Assembly: GCF_008642375.1 (NCBI RefSeq)
Contig: NZ_CP029194.1
Location: 4,402,001 to 4,466,000 of the forward strand
DNA length: 64,000 nucleotides
Direction of reading: 5' to 3'
Source: Streptomyces venezuelae
GTDB lineage: Bacteria > Actinomycetota > Actinomycetes > Streptomycetales > Streptomycetaceae
The position numbers and the translations under genes were made by a program. Below are positions 1 to 8,151 of the stretch, one piece after another; position 1 is the stretch's first letter; each line of letters starts with the position of its first letter. A model generated the notes under the pieces. That model saw nothing but the letters and a program-made list of their open reading frames with translations. It searched no databases and had not been told where the DNA came from.

Positions 1-176
1 CGGAGGGCGACCTGCGGGCCGACGTGGACATACGGCTGGCCACCAGGCTTCTCTTCGGCATGATCAACTCGCTGGTGGAGTGGTACCGGCCGCATCCGGA
101 CGCGGTGGGGGAACGGGAGCAGCTCGCGGAGACCGTCGCGCACCTGGCGTTCGACGGGCTGCGGACGGCCCGCTGA
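1..176 (+). CDS. TetR-family regulator, C-terminal fragment
   Basis: The gene enters from the left edge and stops with TGA at 174-176. The 57 visible residues read in the frame that begins at base 3. They are helical, with a segment LLFGMINSLVEWYRP, and resemble the C-terminal ligand/dimer domain of TetR/AcrR regulators, many of which sit near acyl-CoA genes. The DNA-binding half is outside the window, so the family call rests on the tail alone. The adjacent bkdR gene faces it, and a hairpin lies between the two. Confidence 0.6.
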   Translation, partial: EGDLRADVDIRLATRLLFGMINSLVEWYRPHPDAVGEREQLAETVAHLAFDGLRTAR

Positions 177-212
177 GCTTTCCCGGCGGCCCGCTGGGGC
201 GCAGGACGTCAC

Positions 213-236
213 GGACGGCCCCTTCGGGGGCCGTCC
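213..236. terminator. Bidirectional hairpin between TetR fragment and bkdR
   Basis: A perfect 10-bp stem, GGACGGCCCC, closes on a TTCG tetraloop. It lies between two convergent genes and can serve as an intrinsic terminator for both. There is no U-tract, which is common for Streptomyces terminators. Confidence 0.7.
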
Positions 237-266
237 CGCTGTTCCGGGCCCTGCTCCGCCCCGGGG

Positions 267-893
267 TCAGACGCGGTGGTCGGTGTTGAGGTCCGTCTCC
301 TCGAAGACCAGCAGCGTGCGGGTGGACAGGACCTCGGGGATCGACTGGAGCCGGGTGAGCACCAGCTCGCGCAGTGTCCGGTTGTCCGGGGTGTGCACGA
401 GCAGCAGGACGTCGAAATCGCCGCTGACCAGCGCGATGTGCGTGGCCCCCGGCAGGGCCCTGAGCTGCTCGCGGACCGTCCGCCAGGAGTTCTGGACGAT
501 CTTGAGCGTGATGTAGGCGGAGGCGCCGTGCCCCGCCCGCTCGTGGTTGACCCGGGCGCTGAAGCCGCGGATCACCCCGTCGTCGATGAGCCGGTTGATC
601 CGCGCGTACGCGTTGGCCCGGGAGACGTGCACACGCTCGGCCACGGACCGTACCGAGGCGCGGCCGTCCGTCTGCAGCAGTCTCAGGATGTCGCGGTCGA
701 TCGCGTCCAGCGGGCGTGGCGGCGGGGCGCCCGTCGGCATGCCGACGGGGGCGCTCAGGGCCTCGTCGGGCACCTCGCCGTCGGCCCCGCCGAGCGGCCT
801 GCCGAGTGCCTCGCCAGGCGTCCCGCCCGGGGTCTCGCCCGTGGCGTCGGCCGGAGCCCCGCTCCGATCGACGGCCATTTGTTCATCCGCCAT
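267..893 (-). CDS. bkdR: Lrp/AsnC-family regulator of the bkd operon (BkdR)
   Basis: This 208-residue protein has an unstructured Gly/Pro/Ala-rich tail (about 1-60). A winged helix-turn-helix follows (about 62-110, LDAIDRDILRLL, then SVAERVHVSRANAYARINRL), and then a RAM/AsnC effector-binding domain (about 125-200). Proteins of this family form dimers or octamers and sense amino acids. The ATG at 893 was chosen because it precedes the Pro-rich tail. The gene is transcribed away from bkdA. In S. coelicolor a gene in this position, bkdR, controls the adjacent bkd genes and itself. The 34-bp imperfect palindrome at 933-966 is a good candidate binding site. The N-terminal tail is longer than in most AsnC proteins, which are about 150 residues. 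Confidence 0.85.
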   Translation of the reverse strand: MADEQMAVDRSGAPADATGETPGGTPGEALGRPLGGADGEVPDEALSAPVGMPTGAPPPRPLDAIDRDILRLLQTDGRASVRSVAERVHVSRANAYARINRLIDDGVIRGFSARVNHERAGHGASAYITLKIVQNSWRTVREQLRALPGATHIALVSGDFDVLLLVHTPDNRTLRELVLTRLQSIPEVLSTRTLLVFEETDLNTDHRV

Positions 894-932
894 GTCCCCC
901 CGCCTCTCTCCGGTGGACGACCTGCTCCTATC

Positions 933-966
933 CCAGGCTGTGGAGAACCGTTTGTCCACAGGCTGG
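933..966. promoter_or_regulatory. Imperfect palindrome in bkdR-bkdA divergent promoter
   Basis: The core at 938-961 reads CTGTGGA-AA towards TT-TCCACAG, and the flanks CCAGG/GGCTGG extend the symmetry. It sits between the divergent starts of bkdR (893) and bkdA (1080) and is a likely operator, most simply for BkdR. The right half contains TTGTCCACA (952-960), an exact Streptomyces DnaA box, and the left half is a one-mismatch box in the opposite direction. Which protein binds cannot be told from sequence. Confidence 0.55.
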
Positions 967-1079
967 AGGTGCCTGTAGCCAAAATGCCTCCACGACCGAA
1001 CAATCGGTAGGTGAGGCGCGCCACACTCGCGCCACCCGCCTTCGGGTCTTATGCCCGCTCCCACGAGGAGGTGGACTCG

Positions 1080-2231
1080 TTGCAACAGCGCAGTTCGACA
1101 GTCCAAGAGCCGCCCGGTGCCGTTCCCGCCTACCGGCCCACCCCGCCGCCGGCGTGGCAGCCGCGTACCGACCACGCCCCGCTGCTGCCCGACGCCGAGC
1201 CGCTGCGCGTGCTCGGCACGGACGCCGCGGCCGACGCCGACCCCGCGCTGCTGCTCCGGCTGTACGCGGAGCTGATCCGCGGCCGCCGGTACAACACGCA
1301 GGCCACCGCGCTCACCAAGCAGGGCCGGCTCGCCGTCTACCCGTCCACCACCGGCCAGGAGGCGTGCGAGATCGCCGCCGCCATGGCACTGGAGGAGCGG
1401 GACTGGCTCTTCCCCTCGTACCGCGACACGCTGGCGGCGGTCGCCCGCGGCCTCGACCCGGTGCAGGCCCTGACGCTGCTGCGCGGCGACTGGCACACCG
1501 GTTACGACCCGCACGAGTACCGCATCGCGCCGCTCTGCACCCCGCTGGCCACCCAGCTCCCGCACGCGGTGGGCCTCGCCCACGCAGCGCGCCTCAAGGG
1601 CGACGACGTGGTCGCCCTCGCCATGGTCGGCGACGGAGGGACCAGCGAGGGCGACTTCCACGAGGCGCTGAACTTCGCGGCCGTGTGGAAGGCCCCCGTG
1701 GTCTTCTTCGTGCAGAACAACGGCTTCGCGATCTCCGTGCCGCTGGCCAAGCAGACCGCCGCGCCCTCCCTCGCCCACAAGGCCGTCGGATACGGCATGC
1801 CGGGCCGGCTGGTCGACGGGAACGACGCGGTCGCCGTCCACCAGGTGCTGACCGAGGCCGTGGCACGCGCGCGGCGCGGCGGCGGCCCCACCCTCGTCGA
1901 GGCCGTCACCTACCGGATCGACGCCCACACCAACGCCGACGACGCCACCCGCTACCGCGCGGCCGGCGAGGTCGAGACCTGGCGGGCGCACGACCCGATC
2001 CTGCTCATCGAGCGGGAACTGACGGAGCGTGGCCTGCTCGACGAGGACACCAGGAGCGCGGCGGCCGAGGCCGCCGAGACGATGGCGGCCGACCTGCGCG
2101 AGCGGATGAACGCCGATCCGGTCCTCGACCCGATGGACCTGTTCTCCCATGTGTACGCGGAACAGACCGCGCAGCTGCGTGAGCAGGCCGCGCAACTGCG
2201 CGCCGAGCTCGACGCCGAGGGTGAGGCGTGA
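1080..2231 (+). CDS. bkdA: Branched-chain 2-oxoacid dehydrogenase E1 alpha subunit (first cluster)
   Basis: This is the thiamine-diphosphate subunit that decarboxylates the 2-oxoacids of Val, Leu and Ile, working as an alpha2beta2 E1 with the next gene product. The TPP/Mg motif is visible: GDGGTSEG at about 184-191, ending in VQNN at about 211-214. A loop histidine lies in the sequence YRIDAHTNADD. TTG at 1080 was chosen because AGGAGGTGG lies 5 bases upstream; an in-frame ATG at 1011 would add 23 residues but has no clear ribosome site. Length is 383 residues from the TTG. The stop overlaps the bkdB start. Confidence 0.9.
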   Translation: MQQRSSTVQEPPGAVPAYRPTPPPAWQPRTDHAPLLPDAEPLRVLGTDAAADADPALLLRLYAELIRGRRYNTQATALTKQGRLAVYPSTTGQEACEIAAAMALEERDWLFPSYRDTLAAVARGLDPVQALTLLRGDWHTGYDPHEYRIAPLCTPLATQLPHAVGLAHAARLKGDDVVALAMVGDGGTSEGDFHEALNFAAVWKAPVVFFVQNNGFAISVPLAKQTAAPSLAHKAVGYGMPGRLVDGNDAVAVHQVLTEAVARARRGGGPTLVEAVTYRIDAHTNADDATRYRAAGEVETWRAHDPILLIERELTERGLLDEDTRSAAAEAAETMAADLRERMNADPVLDPMDLFSHVYAEQTAQLREQAAQLRAELDAEGEA

Positions 2232-3271
2232 TGACGACCGCGACGACCGGCCCCGCGGCCAAGGCCGCCGGTGCCGGAAAGGCCAAGCCCGCGACGATGG
2301 CGCAGGCGCTCCAGCGCGCCATGCGCGACGCGATGGCCGAGGACCCGACCGTCCATGTGATGGGCGAGGACGTCGGCACGCTCGGCGGTGTCTTCCGGGT
2401 CACCGACGGGCTCGCCAAGGAGTTCGGCGAGGACCGCTGCACCGACACCCCGCTGGCCGAGGCGGGCATCCTCGGCGCCGCCGTGGGCATGGCCATGTAC
2501 GGCCTGCGGCCGGTCGTCGAGATGCAGTTCGACGCTTTCGCCTACCCGGCGTTCGAGCAACTGATCTCGCACGTGGCGAAGATGCGGAACCGGACGCGCG
2601 GCGCGATGCCGATGCCGATCGTCATCCGCGTCCCGTACGGCGGCGGGATCGGCGGGGTCGAGCACCACAGCGACTCCTCCGAGGCCTACTACACGGCCAC
2701 CCCGGGGCTGCACGTCGTCACCCCGGCGACCGTGGAGGACGCCTACGGGCTGCTGCGCGCGGCCATCGCCTCCGACGACCCCGTGGTCTTCCTGGAGCCC
2801 AAGCGGCTCTACTGGTCGAAGTCCGACTGGTCGCCCGAGGCGCCCGCGCCCGTCGAGCCGATCGGCAAGGCGGTCGTGCGGCGGCGGGGCACCGGCGCCA
2901 CCCTGATCACCTACGGTCCGTCGCTCCCGGTCTGCCTGGAGGCGGCGGAGGCGGCCCAGGCCGAGGGCTGGGACCTGGAGGTCGTCGACCTGCGCTCGCT
3001 CGTTCCCTTCGACGAGGAGACCGTCTGCGCCTCGGTGCGGCGCACGGGCCGGGCGGTCGTGGTGCACGAGTCTGCCGGTTTCGCCGGTCCCGGCGCGGAG
3101 ATCGTCGCGCGCGTGACCGAACGCTGCTTCCACCACCTGGAGGCGCCGGTGCTGCGCGTGGCGGGCTTCGACATCCCGTACCCGCCGCCGATGCTGGAGC
3201 GTCACCACCTGCCCGGCGTGGACCGGGTCCTGGACGCGGTGGCGCGGCTGCAGTGGGAGGCGCAGAGCTGA
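2231..3271 (+). CDS. bkdB: Branched-chain 2-oxoacid dehydrogenase E1 beta subunit (first cluster)
   Basis: The protein has 346 residues and is a transketolase-like E1 beta subunit (pyrimidine-binding domain followed by transketolase C-terminal domain). Typical segments are visible: VMGEDVGTLGGVF near the start, IPYGGGIG-like VPYGGGIGGVEHHS in the middle, and EPKRLYW later. The ATG at 2231 shares one base with the bkdA stop; a GTG three bases upstream is also possible. Translation is probably coupled along bkdA-bkdB-bkdC. A 20-residue Ala/Lys/Gly-rich leader precedes the conserved domain. Confidence 0.9.
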   Translation: MTTATTGPAAKAAGAGKAKPATMAQALQRAMRDAMAEDPTVHVMGEDVGTLGGVFRVTDGLAKEFGEDRCTDTPLAEAGILGAAVGMAMYGLRPVVEMQFDAFAYPAFEQLISHVAKMRNRTRGAMPMPIVIRVPYGGGIGGVEHHSDSSEAYYTATPGLHVVTPATVEDAYGLLRAAIASDDPVVFLEPKRLYWSKSDWSPEAPAPVEPIGKAVVRRRGTGATLITYGPSLPVCLEAAEAAQAEGWDLEVVDLRSLVPFDEETVCASVRRTGRAVVVHESAGFAGPGAEIVARVTERCFHHLEAPVLRVAGFDIPYPPPMLERHHLPGVDRVLDAVARLQWEAQS

Positions 3272-4707
3272 TGGCCCAGGTGCTCGAATTCAAGCTGCCC
3301 GACCTCGGTGAGGGGCTCACCGAGGCCGAGATCGTCCGCTGGCTCGTCGCCGTCGGCGACGTCGTCGCCATCGACCAGCCGGTCGTCGAGGTCGAGACGG
3401 CCAAGGCCATGGTCGAGGTGCCCTGCCCGTACGGCGGCGTCGTCACCGCCCGGTACGGCGAGGAGGGCACCGAACTGCCCGTCGGCGCGCCGCTGCTGAC
3501 GGTCGCCGTGGGCGGCACGGGGGCTCCGGAGGAGCTCACGGAGGCCGCTCCGGAAGCGGCTACCAAGGCGACCGCGGAGGACGCCGTCTCCTCGGAGTAC
3601 TCGGGCAACGTGCTGGTCGGCTACGGCACGGCGGGGCCCGTCGCCCGCCGCCGCCGCGTGCGTCGCGAGAACCCGGCCGCGGCCCCGGCTGTGGCCCAGG
3701 CCCCGGTCGCGGCTTCGGCGCCGGCTCCGGTTGCCGTGAAGGCTCCTGAGCCTGTCGCCGCGGCGCCCCTCGCCGGGCACGACGGTCCGGTGCCGGTCAT
3801 CTCGCCGCTCGTGCGGAAGCTGGCCCGCGACCGCGGAATCGACCTGCGGGAGGTGCGCGGCTCCGGCCCCGAGGGGCTGATCCTGCGGGCGGACGTGGAG
3901 CTGGCCCTCGCGGCCCTGGAGCGGCCGGTCGCCGCTTCCGCCCCGGCCGCCGCGGCTCCGGCCGTGGCCGCCCCGGCCGCCGCTTCCGCCCCGGCCGCCG
4001 CCTCCGCTCAGGCCGTCGCAGGGGAGCGGATCCCGCTGCGCGGGCTCCGCGGCGCGGTGGCGGACAAGCTCTCCCGCAGCCGTACGGAGATCCCGGACGC
4101 GACCTGCTGGGTCGACGCCGACGCGACCGAGCTGATGGCGGCCCGGCGGGCGATGAACGAGGCGGGCGGGCCGAAGATCTCGCTCCTCGCGCTCCTCGCC
4201 CGGATCTGCGCCCACGCCCTGGCCCGGTTCCCCGAGCTCAACTCCACGGTGGACACCGCCGCCCGGGAGATCGTCCGGCTGCCGGCCGTGCACCTGGGCT
4301 TCGCCGCCCAGACCCCGCGCGGTCTGGTCGTCCCGGTGGTCAAGGACGCGGGGACGCGGACGGCCGAGTCGCTCACGGAGGAGTTCGCCCGGCTCACGGA
4401 GTCCGCCCGGCAGGGCACGCTCACGCCGGCCGATCTGACGGGCGGCACGTTCACCCTGAACAACTACGGGGTGTTCGGGGTCGACGGCTCCACGCCGATC
4501 GTCAACCATCCCGAGGCCGCGATGCTCGGCGTCGGCCGGATCATCCCCAAGCCCTGGGTCCACCAGGGCGAACTGGCCGTCCGTCAGGTGGTGCAGCTCT
4601 CGCTCACCTTCGACCACCGCGTCTGCGACGGCGGCACGGCAGGCGGCTTCCTGCGGTACGTCGCGGACTGCGTCGAACAGCCCGCGGTCCTGCTCCGCAC
4701 GCTCTGA
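3271..4707 (+). CDS. bkdC: Branched-chain 2-oxoacid dehydrogenase E2, dihydrolipoyl acyltransferase (first cluster)
   Basis: The 478-residue E2 carries the acyl group from E1 to CoA. Domains in order: a lipoyl domain (about 4-78, lipoylated Lys45 in EVETAKAM), a Pro/Ala/Val linker, a peripheral subunit-binding domain (about 175-210, VISPLVRKLARDRGID), a second Ala-Pro linker, and the catalytic domain (about 250-478) with the active-site motif FDHRVCDGG. The product is isobutyryl-, isovaleryl- or 2-methylbutyryl-CoA. ATG at 3271 overlaps the bkdB stop by one base. No E3 gene follows, so the shared lipoamide dehydrogenase must be encoded elsewhere. Confidence 0.92.
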   Translation: MAQVLEFKLPDLGEGLTEAEIVRWLVAVGDVVAIDQPVVEVETAKAMVEVPCPYGGVVTARYGEEGTELPVGAPLLTVAVGGTGAPEELTEAAPEAATKATAEDAVSSEYSGNVLVGYGTAGPVARRRRVRRENPAAAPAVAQAPVAASAPAPVAVKAPEPVAAAPLAGHDGPVPVISPLVRKLARDRGIDLREVRGSGPEGLILRADVELALAALERPVAASAPAAAAPAVAAPAAASAPAAASAQAVAGERIPLRGLRGAVADKLSRSRTEIPDATCWVDADATELMAARRAMNEAGGPKISLLALLARICAHALARFPELNSTVDTAAREIVRLPAVHLGFAAQTPRGLVVPVVKDAGTRTAESLTEEFARLTESARQGTLTPADLTGGTFTLNNYGVFGVDGSTPIVNHPEAAMLGVGRIIPKPWVHQGELAVRQVVQLSLTFDHRVCDGGTAGGFLRYVADCVEQPAVLLRTL

Positions 4708-4724
4708 CAGAGGGCAGCTCCGGC

Positions 4725-4755
4725 CCGGCCCGTCTCTCTTCTTGGGACGGGCCGG
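4725..4755 (+). terminator. Terminator of the first bkd operon
   Basis: A 10-bp GC-rich perfect inverted repeat (CCGGCCCGTC and its complement) with an 11-base loop follows the bkdC stop by 17 bases. Confidence 0.65.
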
Positions 4756-4789
4756 ACGTCCGCGGTGCCCGGCGGCCCATACTGCTGGG

Positions 4790-5647
4790 GTGACCACCGC
4801 ATACGACGCCGTCGTGCTCGCCGGGGGCGCCGCCAGGCGCCTCGGCGGCTCCGACAAGCCCGGGGTACGGGTAGGAGGCCGGACGCTCCTCGACAGGGTG
4901 CTCGCGGCCTGCCCCGACGCCGGCCGGATGGTGGTCGTCGGAGACCCCCGCCCGACCGTCCGTCCCGTCCGCTGGACCAGGGAGGATCCGCCCGGCGGAG
5001 GCCCGGTGCCCGCCGTCGCCGCCGGGGTCCGCGAGACGGAGGCCGAGGTCGTCCTCGTCTTCTCCGCCGACCTGCCGTTCCTCGACCGGGACATCGTCGG
5101 GCGCCTCCTGGAGTCGCTCGCCGGGGCACCCGAAGCGGAGGCCGCCGTCCTCACCGACGGAGAGGGCCGGGACCAGCCGCTCGTCGCCGCGTACCGGACC
5201 GGTCCGCTGGTACGCGAGCTGACCCGCCTCACGCACGGCGCCGGCGGGCTGGCCCACACGCCGCTGCGGCACCTCACGGAGGGGCTCCGCCTCACCAGGG
5301 TCGCCGCCGGGCCCCTGGCCTCCTTCGACTGCGACACCTGGGAGGACATCGTCGCGGCCCGGGCCCGCGTCAGGGAGCATGGGACCGTGCTGGACGAATG
5401 GATCACCGCAGTCAAGGACGAACTGGGCATCGAGCTGGACGTCGACACCGGCGTGTTGCTCGACCTGGCCCGTGACGCCGCCCACGGAGTGGCGCGCCCT
5501 GCCGCGCCCCTGACCACCTTCCTGGTCGGCTACGCGGCGGCGAGCGCGGGCGCCGGGGCAGGCCCCGAGGCGGTCGCCGAAGCGGCCCGCAAGGCGGCTG
5601 AGCTCGCCAAACGCTGGGCCGCCGAACAGGACGAGGCCGAGGCTTGA
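4790..5647 (+). CDS. MobA-like nucleotidyltransferase fused to a DUF6457 domain
   Basis: The first 195 residues or so form a MobA-type NTP-transferase. The signature LAGGAARRLGGSDKPG (residues about 10-25) matches LAGGxxxRxGxxK, and SADLPFLD carries the metal-binding Asp. MobA joins GMP to molybdopterin to give the guanine dinucleotide cofactor. The last 85 or so residues (VLDEWITAVKDELGIELD onward) look like the small helical DUF6457 domain, whose function is unknown. GTG at 4790 is the likely start. The stop overlaps the start of the MoeA-like gene by one base, so the two are co-translated and both point to molybdenum cofactor assembly. Confidence 0.8.
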   Translation: MTTAYDAVVLAGGAARRLGGSDKPGVRVGGRTLLDRVLAACPDAGRMVVVGDPRPTVRPVRWTREDPPGGGPVPAVAAGVRETEAEVVLVFSADLPFLDRDIVGRLLESLAGAPEAEAAVLTDGEGRDQPLVAAYRTGPLVRELTRLTHGAGGLAHTPLRHLTEGLRLTRVAAGPLASFDCDTWEDIVAARARVREHGTVLDEWITAVKDELGIELDVDTGVLLDLARDAAHGVARPAAPLTTFLVGYAAASAGAGAGPEAVAEAARKAAELAKRWAAEQDEAEA

Positions 5648-6975
5648 TGTCGCTCAAGGAGTCCGCCCTCGTGGCCCCCGACACCGCTTCTCCGCCCCGG
5701 CCGGCCGAGGAGCCGCACCGCGCCACCCCCTGGCTCGCGGCCCGGACGACCGCCGCCGAAGCAGGCGCCGCCGCCCGCGCCGGCCAGGGCGCGCGGGGGC
5801 CGCTGGACGTGCCGCTCGGTGCGGCGCTCGGCCGGGTCCTCGCGGGGCCTCTCCTGGCCCTCACCGACCTGCCCTCCTTCGACACCTCCGCCATGGACGG
5901 CTGGGCCGTCGCGGGGACGGGCCCCTGGACGGTCCGTGAAGAGGGCGCCGTCCTCGCCGGGCACGCCCCCGCCGCCGTCCTGGCCGACGGCGAGGCCGTA
6001 CGCATCGCCACCGGAGCCCGTGTCCCGGCCGGGACGACCGCGGTCATCCGTACCGAGCACTCCCGCACCGAGCGGGGCGGTGCGGCGCCCGGTCCGCTCC
6101 TGCACGCCCTGCGCGAGGTGCGGACCCGGCAGGACATCCGCCCCCGGGGCCAGGAGTGCCGCACCGGAGACCGACTGCTGCCCGCGGGCTCCGCCGTGAC
6201 CCCCGCCGTCCTCGGACTCGCCGCGGCCGCCGGCTACGACACGCTTCCCGTCCTCCCCCGCCCCCGGGTCGAGATCCTGGTCCTCGGCGACGAACTGCTC
6301 ACGGCCGGACTCCCCCACGAGGGGCTCATCCGGGACGCCCTCGGCCCGATGCTCGGACCCTGGCTGGAGGCGCTCGGCGCCGAGGTCCTCGCCACCCGCC
6401 GGATCGGCGACGACGCCGAGGAGCTGTACGCGGCCGTCACCGCGTCCACCGCCGACCTGCTCGTCACCACCGGCGGGACCGCCGCCGGTCCCGTCGACCA
6501 TCTGCACCGGGTGCTCGACGCGGCGGGCGCCACCCTCCTCGTCGACGGCGTGAAGGTCCGGCCCGGCCACCCGATGCTTCTCGCCCGGCTCGCGGGCCAG
6601 GAACCCCGCCATCTCGTCGGGCTCCCCGGCAACCCGCTCGCGGCGGTCTCCGGGCTCCTCACCCTCGCCGAGCCGCTGCTCGCCACCCTCATGGGGTGTG
6701 CCCGGGAGCCGCACAGCGCCCCCGGTGTCCCCGTCCAGGACGAGATCCAGGGACACCCCCACGACACCCGGCTCGTCCCGGTCGTGCGCCGTGCCGGCCG
6801 GGCCGTGCCGCTGCACTACAACGGACCGGCCATGCTCCGTGGCATCGCCGCGGCCGACGGCCTGGCCGTCGTACCGCCGGATGGTGCCCGACCGGGCCAG
6901 GCATTGGAGATCCTCGGCCTTCCCTGGCCGACGGCGGCGGGGGACGCCCCGGCCGAAGGAGTGTGTTTCACGTGA
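5647..6975 (+). CDS. moeA: MoeA-like molybdopterin molybdotransferase
   Basis: MoeA inserts molybdate into adenylated molybdopterin. The 442-residue protein has the four MoeA regions: DTSAMDGWAV (about 78-87), TGARVPAGT, the MoCF-binding fold with TTGGTAAGPVDHL (about 274-286) and GLPGNPLAAV (about 324). The central loop differs from the usual SGGVSxGxxD, so the catalytic competence of this copy is less certain. ATG at 5647 overlaps the preceding stop. The 3' end contains a perfect parS site and overlaps the K+ channel gene. Confidence 0.82.
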   Translation: MSLKESALVAPDTASPPRPAEEPHRATPWLAARTTAAEAGAAARAGQGARGPLDVPLGAALGRVLAGPLLALTDLPSFDTSAMDGWAVAGTGPWTVREEGAVLAGHAPAAVLADGEAVRIATGARVPAGTTAVIRTEHSRTERGGAAPGPLLHALREVRTRQDIRPRGQECRTGDRLLPAGSAVTPAVLGLAAAAGYDTLPVLPRPRVEILVLGDELLTAGLPHEGLIRDALGPMLGPWLEALGAEVLATRRIGDDAEELYAAVTASTADLLVTTGGTAAGPVDHLHRVLDAAGATLLVDGVKVRPGHPMLLARLAGQEPRHLVGLPGNPLAAVSGLLTLAEPLLATLMGCAREPHSAPGVPVQDEIQGHPHDTRLVPVVRRAGRAVPLHYNGPAMLRGIAAADGLAVVPPDGARPGQALEILGLPWPTAAGDAPAEGVCFT

Positions 6976-6978
6976 AAC
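6965..6978. other. parS centromere site 1 (GTTTCACGTGAAAC)
   Basis: The 14-bp palindrome GTTTCACGTGAAAC is an exact match to the Streptomyces parS consensus bound by ParB for chromosome segregation. It spans the last codons of the MoeA-like gene and the GTG start of the channel gene, so both reading frames accommodate it. Streptomyces chromosomes carry around twenty such sites clustered around oriC, which places this window on the origin-proximal core. Confidence 0.92.
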
Positions 6979-8057
6979 TTCCCAGCCGTGACGTGATGGC
7001 CCGCCAGGCGGACGAGAGGATCGCGGGTCCCCAGATCCGGCTGCCCCGCCGGGTCGTCGAGAGGCCGCTGCGCCAGGTCGGCAAGCGGCTGCTCATGGCG
7101 CTCGGCGTGCTGGTCCTGACGGTGCTCATCGTCTACGTCGACCGCGACGGCTACCACGACAACGCCAACGAGACGCTCGACTTCCTCGACTGCGTCTACT
7201 ACGCGACCGTGACGCTCTCCACCACCGGATACGGCGACATCGTCCCGTACAGCGACACCGCGCGGCTCGCCAACATCCTGCTGGTCACGCCCCTACGCGT
7301 ACTGTTCCTGATCATCCTGGTCGGCACCACCCTCGAGGTCCTCACGGAGAGGACCCGGGAGGAGTTCCGACTGAATCGCTGGAGGTCCACCTTGCGTGAC
7401 CACACCGTCATCGTCGGCTTCGGCACCAAGGGGCGGTCCGCGATCCAGACCCTCTGCGCGACCGGTCTCAGCAAGGACCAGATCGTCATCGTCGACCCCT
7501 CCAACAAGGTGATCGAGACGGCGAACGCGGACGGCTTCGTCGGCGTCGTCGGCGACGCGACGCGCAGCGACGTGCTGCTGCGGGCCGAGGTGCAGCGTGC
7601 CCGCCAGATCGTCATCGCCACCCAGCGCGACGACACGGCCGTCCTGGTCACCCTGACCGCCCGCCAGCTCAACCGGGGCGCGAAGATCGTCGCCGCCGTC
7701 CGCGAGGAGGAGAACGCGCCGCTGCTGCGCCAGTCCGGCGCGGACGCGGTCATCACCAGCGCCTCCGCCGCCGGCCGGCTGCTCGGCCTCTCGGTGCTGA
7801 GCCCCAGCGCCGGCACGGTGATGGAGGACCTCATCCAGCAGGGCTCCGGCCTCGACCTCGTCGAGCGTCCGGTGACCAAGGCCGAGGCGGGCAAGAGCGT
7901 GCGGGAGACCGAGGACCTGGTGGTGAGCGTGCTCCGCGGGCACCGGCTGCTGAGCTACGACGACAAGGCCGCCAGCCCGCTCCAGCCCACCGACCGGGTG
8001 ATCACCATCGTCCGCGCCGCGCCGGTGACCCCGCTCACCACGCCGCCGCAGGACTGA
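6972..8057 (+). CDS. Two-TM potassium channel with RCK (TrkA-N/TrkA-C) domain
   Basis: The protein is 361 residues from GTG 6972, which overlaps the preceding stop as GTGA; an ATG at 6996 would give 353. It has TM1 (about 40-56), a pore helix, the K+ selectivity filter TTGYGD (about 83-88), TM2 (about 99-124), then an RCK domain with a Rossmann start VIVGFGTKG (about 147) and a TrkA-C domain near the end. It matches the MthK/Kch class of gated K+ channels. The RCK domain would gate the pore by binding a nucleotide or Ca2+. It is the last gene of the mobA-moeA operon, but no mechanistic link to molybdenum is evident. Confidence 0.88.
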   Translation: MKLPSRDVMARQADERIAGPQIRLPRRVVERPLRQVGKRLLMALGVLVLTVLIVYVDRDGYHDNANETLDFLDCVYYATVTLSTTGYGDIVPYSDTARLANILLVTPLRVLFLIILVGTTLEVLTERTREEFRLNRWRSTLRDHTVIVGFGTKGRSAIQTLCATGLSKDQIVIVDPSNKVIETANADGFVGVVGDATRSDVLLRAEVQRARQIVIATQRDDTAVLVTLTARQLNRGAKIVAAVREEENAPLLRQSGADAVITSASAAGRLLGLSVLSPSAGTVMEDLIQQGSGLDLVERPVTKAEAGKSVRETEDLVVSVLRGHRLLSYDDKAASPLQPTDRVITIVRAAPVTPLTTPPQD

Positions 8058-8058
8058 A

Positions 8059-8088
8059 CCCGGAACGGCCGAGCAAGGCCGTCCCGGG
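8059..8088 (+). terminator. Terminator after the K+ channel gene
   Basis: A 12-bp inverted repeat, CCCGGAACGGCC, with one mismatch and a 6-base loop begins just after the stop codon at 8055-8057. Confidence 0.6.
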
Positions 8089-8151
8089 CGGGGGCCACGC
8101 CACGCCGATCGGACCGCGTCGGGCGTGGACCGCCGGAGTAGCCTCGCGGCC

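Noticed and set aside
952..960. Exact DnaA box as evidence of oriC in this window
   Set aside because: Only one exact box and one or two near matches occur, not the dense cluster of an origin, and no dnaA/dnaN is present.
267..2195. A 642-codon open frame on the minus strand crossing bkdR and bkdA
   Set aside because: Only the bkdR part (267-893) has coding character; the rest is the opposite-strand shadow of bkdA in high-GC DNA.
5644..5646. TTG at 5644 as moeA start
   Set aside because: The ATG 3 bases later overlaps the preceding stop in the usual way and gives the same protein less one residue.
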